Source of the DNA: Tridacna crocea
Lineage: Eukaryota; Mollusca; Bivalvia; Cardiida; Cardiidae
Assembly (NCBI GenBank): GCA_943736015.1
Contig: OX031058.1
Location: 4,107,001 to 4,171,000, forward strand
Length of the DNA stretch: 64,000 bases
Reading direction: 5' to 3'
Shown: piece after piece, positions 42,401 to 54,400 of the stretch
How positions within the stretch are numbered: position 1 is the stretch's first letter
How the letters are laid out: each line of letters starts with the position of its first letter
The notes under the pieces: generated by a model
Database searches by the model: none
What the model was told of the DNA's origin: nothing
What the model saw: the letters and a program-made list of their open reading frames with translations, nothing else
Program-made: the position numbers and the translations under genes

Positions 42401-45400
42401 AATGCTAGTAACCAGCATTTTTACCTGTTCCAAAAACATTTTCAAAATGCATCTTCCCAGAGTCCTTAAAACACTGAATTGTCTGATGAAGGGTTAACCC
42501 CTTACCAAACGACAAAATTTTCGACTGGTCGAAATTGGAAGAACTTGCAGAAAACAAAATAATGTAACTCAAAAAGTGAAATTTGTTTCCAGTAGAGTAG
42601 AATACATTGTGGGAAAAGGAAAAAATACTGATTACCAGCATTTTCTCCTTTTCCACAATGTTTTCAAAAGGCTTCTTTCCCTGGGTCATAAAAACCAGGG
42701 ATTGTTTGAGAAAGAGTTAAATGGTGTTTGCAGAAGATGACTCTGCAGACATCACTGTAAACTGTGGATATTCAACATGAATTAAGATTTAAAGTAAAGA
42801 TACTTGTGAAACATTGTAAACAGTGGAAAAAATTCCTTCTCACAATCAATTTCTCCTTCCAACTACAAGACAGGACAGGCATACTCAGAAAGGAAAAATA
42901 TATGCAAAAGTCCCCAGTAACTACAATCAAATAATATCACAGTGAAATTTCAAGTAAAAAAAACAAACAAACAAAACACTCCCTATTTAACTTTTACTTA
43001 TTTTTCCTTTTCAGATTGTGTATTGACAGTCATCCTTTTCCTGCGGGATGTTAAAGGAGGGTCTATTTGGTAAATTGTCAATCAAAAACAACCTTACATC
43101 TTCAGTAGCTCTCCGCACCTTCCAGGCAGAATGAACACCCACCATTGTGTCATAGGTCAGAACGAGAGAGAACTCGATACTAGAATACACAATATGCTGT
43201 GTGTTGTCTGTTAGATAAGAGGTCTTTGGGTAGCCTGACCCTTCAAAGATAAATGATAGGAACATTTAAATAAGAGCATCACATCTCGATCGCCAAGTGT
43301 AGTTGCTGATAGTGAAAATTGTAAGTGATAAAAGTGGTTTCATGTCTTAAAAATATTCTGATAGTAATCTTCCCATGTTGTATGGGTTCCTCTTTTGATA
43401 AATAATTAACCCTTTACCAAACGACAAAATTTTAGACTGGTCCAAATTGAAAGCATTTTCAGGCAACAAAATGAACTAAGAAATTAATTTTTTTTAAGAA
43501 AGGGAAGAAAACATTGTGGGAAAAGTAGAAAATGCTGGTTACCAGCATTTTCTCCTCCTTCAACAATGTTTTCCAAAGGCTTCTTTCACAGGGCTGTTAA
43601 AAGTCTGGATTGTGTGGTAAAGAATTAAAGTTTAAAGCAAATATCTACAGTAATGACAGAGATATTATCAAATATCAAAGTTTTTGAAAATTTTGAGTCC
43701 AAAAGAGAGCATAATTGTATCAAAAATATTTTGATGGTTATCTGAAGTAAATATCTTCAGTAACAACAGATATTATAAAATATCAATCTTTCCACACGAC
43801 GACACTGACAGTGATACAGACAACGCCAGGGTCATGACAATTCTTCTATGTTTTCTGCCTGAACTGCCCAGCTATTAATAACGATCTCAAGACAGTTCCA
43901 TTTTATGTTTCATAATTTTTATAACAGACTGTTCCAAATTAACTCTTCACCAAACAACATATTTTAAGACTGGCCCAAACTGAGAGCATTTGCAGAAGAC
44001 AAAATAAATGTAACACAAAAATTGAAATTTGTTTTAGGAAGGGAAGATAACACTGTGGGAAAAGGAGAAAATGCTGGTTACCAGCATTTTCTCCGTTTCC
44101 CACAATGTTTCCAAAAGGCTTCTTTTACAGGGTTATTATAAGTAAAGGTTTAATTTGGTTATCTTTTCCTGTAATGCATTATCATATAAAAGATTTGGAT
44201 GAGATTTGAATAAATTACCTGTTTTAGTTATAACTGGATTTACTTCGTCAAGAGGATGTATCATACTGAATACTGTAGTTTGGTTTGGGGCATTGCTGCT
44301 AATGGATAAAAAAAACATATACAGTAATGTGTGGTCTACATGAAAAACCTTAAAATGCAATGTAATACAAGGCATGCTTTGGCAAAAAGGGGGTTTAACT
44401 CTTTACCAAACAACAATATTTTAGACTGGTCCAAATCGAAAGCATTTGCAGACGACAAAATAAAAGTGACTGAAAATTTGAAATTTGTTTAGTTAAAGGT
44501 AGAAAACATTGTGGGAAAAGGAGAAAATGCTGGTTACTAGCATTTTCTTCTTTTCCCACAATATTTTCTAAAGGCCTCTTTCTCAGGGTCGTCAAAAGTA
44601 GAGATCGTGTGGTAATGGGTTAACGTTGCAGAAAACAGCTATTTCCACTATGATATTATCATACAGAATTTGCTATTATTGAAAATGAATATTATTGAAC
44701 TACTTTATCGGATCCACTTTTTCCTTTTTCTCCTTCGTAGAATTATCATTTATAAATCTAAAACCACTATATTCTCATTACAAATTGAGATACTAATTAC
44801 CTCTTTTTTTCTGAAAACCATCAAAAGTATCAACAGATTATTTCAAAATAGACATCAAAGGAGTTTCTGGTTGGTTAGAATTGTGCAAAAGTATTATATC
44901 TGTATAAATCCATATTTATCAACAACCCCAAAAGAATTTCATGCTGCACTAGAAGTGTTATGGGTCTACTACCTTAACCCTTTCCCAAACAATCCCTGGT
45001 TTTTACGGGTCAGGAATAGAAGCCTTTTGAAAACATTGTGGGAAAAGGAGAAAATGCTGGTAACCAGCATTTTCTCCTTTTCCCACAATGTTTTCTACCC
45101 TGTCACATAGAAAAATCATCTTTTTAGCAACTGTTAATTTGTCACCTGCAATTTTCAATTTGGTCTGGTCCAAAATTTGCCGTTTGGGAAAGGGTTAATG
45201 TATCTCTATAATGCCAAGCAAGGCATCACATGATTAGGTACCCATAAAACCAATTTTGTATAACATCTAACTGAATCATGGGGTAAATGGTCCTTTGACA
45301 TGCAAAACATTTACCAAAAACTTTCAACTTAGGTCTGCCTTGGTGGACTGCCCAGGCTGACATTGGTCTATACCTTTTACAGATGCTTTAACCTCCCTTT

Positions 45401-48400
45401 TCCCAGAACACTGCTCATTAATATTATTCAACTACTTGGAAAATAAGTAGACTATAATAATAATTCGCATTTGCTATTAATCTCATAAAAACAAAAATGA
45501 GAGTGAGCCGTAATAACACAGCCATGCTCTAAGAAACTAGGGCTGTCACTGGATGTGACCTAATACCCCCGCCAGTGCTTTGACAGAAATAGGCATGTGC
45601 TAGTATTTTGTTCATACAGGGACACACAGGCGGACACACAGACCTACACACTGACGGACAGACAGGCTGATTCCAGTATACCCTGAAAACATTTGTTTTG
45701 CTGGGGTATAAAAAGAGTCTAAAGCATCCATGGTGCATTCTATGAAGCAATTCTTCACATAATTACGGATCCATAAACACTTTTGGTCTGACAATCAAAC
45801 TGGATTTGCTGGTAAAATTATCCTTATTGTTATAAAAAAAAAAAATTACAATGCAAAAATGATTGACCCGTGTAAGCCTGCTCTGACAATGCTGGCATAC
45901 ATGGCTCTTTACATTTCACAGGTGCATTAAACCCCCTTTTCACAAAGCATGGCATAATTACATAAAGATCTGATTAAGTCTTTACCAAACGACAAAATTT
46001 TAGATTGATCGAAATTGAAATAATTTGCAGACGACAAAACAAATGTGGCCAAAAAATTGAAATTCAGTTTGGGAAGGGTAGAAAATATTGTGGGAAAAGG
46101 AGAAAATGCTGGTTACTAGCATTTTCTCCTTTTCCCACAGTGTTTTCAAAAGGTTTTTTTCTCAGGATTGTTAAAAGTCGGAATTATGTGGTAAAGAGTT
46201 AAAGAAGTATCGCAAGAGCCAAACAGTACATTGAAAGATCAATATAATTATGTTTAAAGTCAAGGGGAATTCACTAAAAATGCCATAAGTGTCTACAGAC
46301 TAATTAAATAAATTGATTTGGTCACGACAAAGATACACACAACTATATAAGCTCATTTTGAGCACTTTGCTCAGATCAGCTAGAAACAAAAGATGTCTTA
46401 GTCTTACCTTTTTGAAGAATTGAACTCCATTGGAGATACTTTTCTTTCAAACAATAAACCATTATTGATAGGCCAAGCATGAGCAACCTGAAAAACCAAC
46501 ATGAGAACCAAATGAAGGGAGCCATCACTTGGCTCCAGTTGCTTTTACTGCAAAGTCTTTGTCGAAAAAGCAGCATAATTATCTCCAGAAGTCCAGATAA
46601 GAGGAAATTATGGTATTCTAAATCCATTATTTCTCTTTGAAATCCTATGTTTAGTGGTTTAGTGGAGTAAATTAAATTAATTTTATCAATTTTGACATCA
46701 AAGTCACTCCCTCGATCCGGAGCTCTGTTATCTCGAAAGTAATTTAATGTTTAACACATAATCCCGACTTTTAACCACCCCAGGAAAGAAATCTTTTAAA
46801 AACATTGTGGTTAAAGGAAACAAGAGGACCATGATGGTCCTATATCGCTCACCTGAGTACTAAGCTGTAAAATCAAACTTGTGACCCCTGGGCAGGGCCA
46901 ATTTTGACCCCAGGGGCATCCTAAGAAAAAAAAAAACTTGCTAGAGGTACACTAGGAGATGCAACTTAAAAAATATCAAAGCTCTATACCTTCTAGTTTC
47001 AGAGAAGTAGAATTTTAAAGTTTTCCTTCTTTGTTCATATGTTTCGAACTTGTGAACCCTGGGCAGGGCAAGTTTAGACCCCAGGGGCATCGTATGAAGA
47101 AACTTTGTAGAAGTCCACTAAAAGATGCTACATACCAAATATCAAAGCTCTACGCCTTCTAGTTTCAGAGAAGAATAATATTGACATTTTCCTTCTTTGT
47201 TCCTATGTTTCGAACTTGTGACCCATGGGGCAGGGCAAGTTTTGACCCCAGGGGCATCATATGAACAGACATTGTAGATGTCCACTAGGAGATCCTATTT
47301 ACCAAATATAAAAGCTCTACATAATCTAGTTTCAGACAAGAAAAATTTTCAATTTTTCCTTCTTTATTTCTATGTATTAAACTTGTGACCCCCAGGGTGG
47401 AGCCAGTTTTGACCCCAGGGACATCATATGAACAATCTTGGTAGAGGTCCACTAGGAGATGCTACATACCAAATATCAAAGCCCTGTACCTTCTAGTTTC
47501 AGAGAAGAAGAATTTTAAAGTTTTCCTTCTTTGTTCCTATATTTCAAAATTGTGACCCCCGGGGCGGGGCCATTTTTGACCCCAGGGACATCATATGAAC
47601 AATCTTGGTAGAGGTCCACTAGGAGATGCTACATACCAAATATCAAAGCTCTACATATTCTAGTTTCAGAGAAGAAGATTTTCAAAGATTTCCTTCTGTG
47701 TTCCTATGTTTCAAAATTGTGACCCCCGGGACGGGGCCAGTTTTGACCCCAGGGACATCATATGAACAATCTTGGTAGAGGCCCACTAGGAGATGCTACA
47801 TACCAAATATCAAAGCTCTACATATTCTAGTTTCAGAGAAGAAGAATTTCAAAGTTTTCCTTCTTTGTTCCTATGTTTCAAAATTGTGACCCCCGGAGCG
47901 GGGCCAGTTTTGACCCCAGGGATATCATATGAACAATCTTGGTAGAGGTCCACTAGGAGATGCTACACACCAAATATCAAAGCTCTACGCCTTCTAGTTT
48001 CAAAGAAGAAGATTTTCAAAGTTTTCCTTCTTTGTTCCTATGTTTCAGAATTGTGACCCCCGGGGTGGGGCCAGTTTAGACCCCAGGGACATCATATGAA
48101 CAATCTTGGTAGAGGTCCACAAGAAAATGTTACATACCACATATCAAAGCCCTGCACCTTCTAGTTTCAGAGAAGAAGAATTTTAAAGTTTTCCCTCTTT
48201 ATTCCTATGTTTCAAACTTGTGACCCCCGGGACGGGGCCAGTTTTGACCCCAGGGACATCATATGAACAAACTTGGTAGAGGTCCACTAGGAGATGCTAC
48301 ATACCAAATATCAAAGCCCTGCACCTTCTAGTTTCAGAGAAGAAGAATTTTAAAGTTTTCCTTCTTTGTTCCTATGTTCCAAACTTGTGACCCCCGGGGC

Positions 48401-51400
48401 GGGGCCAGTTTTGACCCCCGGGACATCATATGAACAATCTTGGTAGAGGTCCACTAGGAGATGCTACATACCAAATATCAAAGCTCTACACCTTCTAGTT
48501 TCAGAGAAGAAGATTTTCAAAGATTTTGCTATTTTTTTCCTTTCGGTTGCCATGGCAACCAGAATTATGGGTGGAATTCAATCTTTTGAACAACTTTGGT
48601 AGAGCTTCACCCAAGGAACATCCCTGCCAAGTTTCATCAAGATTGGCCCAGTGGTTTAGGAGGAGAAGATGTTTAAAGAAATTGTGGACGACGGATGACG
48701 CACGACGGACGCCGGACATTGAGTGATCACAAAAGCTCACCATGAGCACTTTGTGCTCAGGTGAGCTAAAAATGCTGGTAACCAGCATTTTTTCCCTTTT
48801 CCCACAATGTTTTCAACCTTATCAAAGAAAAATTGCATCACATGAACCAAATTTAAATTGTCATCTACAAAAATTAATGCTTTCAATTTGTACAAGGCTA
48901 AATTTTTTTTCTTGTGTGGTAAGGAGTTAATTTATTCAGTAATTACTGATATAAAATGTCAAAGCTTTTGAAAATTTCAAGTCAAAAAGGCCATTAAAAC
49001 TTGGGATTGTGTTGTTATGGTTTAACTTGTACAACAAAAATAGACGACATCAAATGGAGAAATAACAATCTTATAACAAGAGCAACACATGCAGGTGCCA
49101 ACGCACAGATGCAGTTAACTGACTATCCGTAAAAATCTGAACTGAAAAAGGGGGCATAACTGGGTAAAAATACTTTGATGGTTATCTGCCAATGTTGTAT
49201 AGGTTTCCTTATTTGATAGTTAACAACTTGTCTGAGTTTAAAGTAAATATCTTCAGTAATAACACAAAGATTAAAAAGTGACAATATTTTTGCATGTCAA
49301 TGATGATGCAGCCAATGACAGCAGATACCAATGCCAGACACTGACGCTAGACATCTGAGGTACAATAATACCTCTAGATATTCTTTAAAAGAGCCAAGTT
49401 GATGAAAAAAAGATGCCTACTTGGAATGGAAGAGCAGCCATGTAGTCACTTCCATTTTCCATAAAGCAGCTGATTCCACCTGACTCTACAACACAAATCC
49501 CTGACTGACGATCACCTGTAGTATTGAAAAATGAAAAAAAAATTCAAACATGGTCTAATATTTATTCATATGTCCTGAGACAAAATCGCAGAAGATGAAG
49601 TTGAAAACATATACGAGTCTCACAATGGCAAAACAGGGGCTTAACTCTTTACCACACAATCCCAAACTTGAGAAAGAAGCTTTCTGAAAACATTGTTGGA
49701 AAAGCAGAAAATGCTGGTAACCAACATTTTCTCCAGTTCCCACAATGTTTTCTTCCCTTCCCAAAAGAAATTTCAATTATTCAGTCACTTTGATTTTGTC
49801 TTCTGCAAATGCCTTCAATTTTGACCAGTCTAAAATTTTGTCGTGTGGTAAATAGTTAATGCATCTACACAAAGTATCAACTCATGTCAGCCTGCACAAT
49901 CTACGTCTCCATGGTTGTTAAACAACGTAGGTTTTGTGGATTTGAAATCATGTGATGACTTCCATGGTATAATGCATTTGATCACTTTTGCCAAAGCTTT
50001 TTGCCAGAGCTTGGCTTAACCAATTACCTCACAGCAAAATTTTTTAAATTTTTCAAATTGAAAGCATTTGCAATCGACAATTTCAATGTGGCTCAAATGC
50101 TGCAATTTTTATTTGATAGGGTAGAAAACTTTGTGGGGAAAGGAGAAAATGCTGCTTTCCAGCATTTTCTCCTTTTCCCACAAAGTTTTCTTTTTAAAAG
50201 GCTTCTTCCTCAGGGATGTTAAAAGTTGTCATTGGGTGGTAAAGGGTTAACTCTTTACCATAAAACCCCCACTTTTGACGAGCCTGAGGAAGAAGCCATT
50301 AGAAAAACATTGATTTCTACCCTTCAAAAAACAAGTTTCAAATTTCCAGTCACTTTTATTTTGGATTTGGACAAGCCTAAATTTTTCAATTGGTAATGAG
50401 TTAACTCATCACCAAATGACAATATTTTAAGCTTGTCAAAATTGGAAAAATTTGCAGACAAATTTGCACCTGATTTAGAGTCAGGTATTTTATGATGTTG
50501 TCTGCACAATGATGACACTGCAGAGGAAAACAGGGCTTTTGCAAAAAAGCCAAACATATTATGGTAATACACAAACATGTATGTAAGATCCTGTATGTTT
50601 ATCATGCATAAAAATCAAAGTACCTTTAACATCCAAAGTGTAGCAAACATCCTCAGGTTTACAGCTGCTTGGCAAGACAAATGTGCACCACAATGCCTGG
50701 GGGAAAAAGAAACAGCTAAACATTTATTCAAAATATCCAAAACTTTACAACAGTTTCTACCACTTTTGTGTGTCCCTAACCTATACCAAATGAAAACTTT
50801 TCAGACTTGTTCATATTAACTTTTTACGGAAAGACAAAATTTTAAGCTTGTCCAAATTGAAAGCATTTGCAGACGACAAAATAAAAGTGACTGAAAACTT
50901 AAAATCTGTTTTGTGAAGGACAGAAAACATTGTCGGGAAAGGAGTAAATGCTGGTAATCAGCATTTTCTCCTTTTCTCACAATGTTTTCAAAAGGTTTCC
51001 TTCTCAAGGTCGTTAAGAGTTGGGATTATTTGGTAAAGGGCTAACTCTACCTGATTACAAAATTTGAGACATGTCTAATGATGTCTTATTTTTAAACATA
51101 TGCAGATGACTCAAACAAGAGCACCACATGCACATGCTATCACTTGGTAGCAGCTGCTTGATGTTTAGTGAAAATTCTAACTTGAAATGGAATATAAGTG
51201 TGTCAAAAATACTGATAAGTGTCTGTCCTTGTTCTATAGGTTCATTAGGTTGCCCTTTTGACTGTGAACAGCTTGTCCAACTTTGAAGTAAAAAGATTCA
51301 GTAATGACAGAGATTACATAAAATGTCGAAATCTTTCGAAAAGGTCAAGATTTTGCATGACCACAACGCAAATGATGACGACACAAATCATTAGTTTACT

Positions 51401-54400
51401 TCAAAAACCTCATAACTACAGCTTGTTTCAAGCTGTAGTTATGAAGTTTTTGAAGTAAATCGGTGAAATGAACCTTTTTTACCCGTATAATGCCGAGCCC
51501 AAAGAGCTCAGTTGGTAGTGTGCAAGACTTGAGAACAGGATATTGTTGGTCCGATCCCTGGCCTGGCCAATTTCTCAACAGGTATCAATGATGGTAATTA
51601 CCACACTATTCATTCCTCTCTCACCGCTAACCATTGTCTTGATGATGGTTATGTGGGAAAGCAGCCAGCGGTGTACAGGTAAAATAGACTCTAACAAGGC
51701 ATGAATAGGTGCACTGGCCACCGCAATGTAACTGAAATAATGTTGAAAGTGGTGTTAACACCATACAATCAATCAATCTTACCTGTATAACTTGGGTATC
51801 CATGGTAAAAGTTCTAACAACATCCTGACTCCCTCTGCTCCAGACCACAGTGTTACCGTTCACATACAGCTCTTCATCAAAACTACCTCGTCCTTCCTCG
51901 TCCTTTTGGGTGTAAAATATCCATTGTTCTTTCTGCAAATATGATAAATATACTGTATACATGGATATATACTCTCACAGGCTAAAAAATACATATACTT
52001 GGCAAGATCAAGAGATATTTCAGTCATAATCTAGAATATAGCAGTGAACAGTTTAGATCAGAAATCAGACTGCACATTCTGATCTTGATCTAAATTGTCC
52101 ACAAAAGCTTCTGGTGTCCATAATATGGAAAGAGTTAATGAAATACTACAGACTTTTCTTTTTTTTCAAACATGTGTCTTTCTTCTTTACTGATATTTTG
52201 CCAGCTTTAACTCTTTACCAAACAACAAAATTTCAGACTTGTCCAAATTGAAGCATTTGCAGACAAGAAAATAAATGTGACTCAAAAATTGAAATTGACT
52301 TTAAAAGACTAGGATATATTGTGGGAAAAGGAGAAATGCACAGTGTTTTCAGAAAGCTTCTTTTTCCCAGTCGTAAAAACCAGGAATTGTTTGGTAAAGG
52401 GTTAACCCATTACCACACAATCGCTACTTTCGACGACCCTGAGAAAGAAGCCTTTAGAAAGCATAGTGGGAAAAGGAGAAAATGCTGGTAACCAGCATTT
52501 TCTCCTTTTCCCACAATGTTTTCGACCCTTCACAAAACAAATTTCAAATTTTCAGTCACTTTTATTTTGTCGTCCGCAAATGCTTTCTATTTGGACAAAC
52601 CTAAAATTTTGTCGTTTGGTATTGAGTCAAGTAAACTTAATTCAGTGATGAGTTACTTTTGATACTTGGTAAGAGGCCAAAAATCTGAATAGCCACACTT
52701 TAACTTATGTATCGCATGACATGTTACCTTTCCGTTTTCCTGAATTGAAATATCTTTGAATAACTTCAAAAATGGTAAGCCAGGATCTGTGTGAACTACA
52801 TTTTGTACCTGTAACAATGAATAAAATCAATTTTAAATCATTATCACATTATGTTATTCTCAGCATCATTGCCAACTATGAATGAAATAGAAAATACTGA
52901 AATTAAAGTCCTATCAGGAGTATCTGCATAGATTATGTTATTAGATAATGTGGCCTGCACGGAATAAAAAAATTCTGATTTTTTTAAAAATAAATCCTAA
53001 ACTTTGAACATGGAATTATAAAAATTCCTGAAATGGGCCCTTATTTAGAGCACTGGGGGTTTGTATTTGAGCACTTGTTCCAAACTTTCATGTAAGTAAG
53101 AACATATCTCCAACAATTTATAGACTATCTTGCTTGATTCCAGGCAGGGTTCGAAATTCCCTCTTATTTACTCGCAAAATACAAGTCAGAATTGGAAAAT
53201 GCGAGTTGAAATTTCAAGCACTTGCTAAAAAATGCGAGTGCAAATTAGTGAAGAATAGTTATCAAAATGTACTACTAAATTTTATCTCGCAATAGAAAAG
53301 AGCTAATTCTCTTCGTTCTGGATAAACATTGGTCATGTCACCCTGAAAATACCCTTTGTTGGCTTTTGATCATTTAAATGATGCCATTGAAGTCTCCGAG
53401 TTGTTGTTCGTTATCCGAGTTGCTTGAGCCAAGTTTGTCTGCACTCACAGCCGATACTGAGGTTTTGCGTTTTCATGCAGAAAAAATGGCACAGGAATCT
53501 CTGATTACAAAACAAAAATATTTGTCAATCTTTCAAGAAAAGATAATATAAGATGCGCAAATAGCAATGAAAAGCAAGTCGGACATTATGGACTTGCTAA
53601 ACCAGTTACCGGACATGCAGATATTCGGATGTGACACGTCCGTAACTCGTTTAGAAGATTGTTCACCATTGTAAGTATTATAGAAACTTAACTTGATTTG
53701 AGATCAGATATTCAGCCGGAATGGAATTGATGTTCTAATAAGGGTTTTAATATCAATTAACGTTTCTGTTTGTTTGGTTGATGTCTCTACCCGACAGGTT
53801 ACGTAATAGAAGAGAATTGAACAGTTTGTAGCGGCCATTCATTCTTTACCATTGGTAGGAAAGCTGAGCTTATAAAAAAAATGTGAGTCTAATTTTGATT
53901 TTGCAAGTGAAAATAAAAGCTACTTGCTAAATTTTGCAAGTGGATAAAAAAGTGAAATTCGAACCCTGCCAGGTATCAAAGTTCATATTCTTTGAAAATT
54001 TTATAAAACTTGTTGTGCGCTCTGAAAAATGGTGCAGTATTTCAATGTTATTTAACTGATGACAAAAAGGTGGGCCGTTTTGGCACTGGGCCGTTTTGAC
54101 CTCCATCTGCCCACTACCTTCAGTCTGAAGGTGTCTGCTCCGATGCTATTTTTGTGACTGGTCTTCGCTAACACCTTCAGTCCAGCCATTCTTTAAACCC
54201 TTCTGGAAAAAATATGATGTTACCCGCATCTTTTCGAATGGCTCAATGCGACAAAATTTCCAATGACAGCTAATAAAATGGGTATGGATCGTTACATAAA
54301 TGATTAATCTTTAAGAGCACACAAAATATGCTGCAAAATACCAATTAAATCAATGGGAATTTACCTTTTTCCCAACGTAAATAAATCCAGCATAATTTGT

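Larger units (their letters stand above)
38946..42497 (+). mobile_element. MITE family A split by nested Helentron-like elements
   Basis: The left half 38946-39081 ends in the stem at AGGAAAAAG; the right half 42401-42497 resumes at ATGCTAGTAACCAGC and ends GGGTTAA. It shares its right TTAA with the next copy. Confidence 0.82.

Noticed and set aside
44670..45110. 146-codon plus-strand frame, hydrophobic and Ile/Leu-rich
   Set aside because: AT-rich low-complexity translation that ends in MITE sequence; no similarity recognised and no splice or promoter context.
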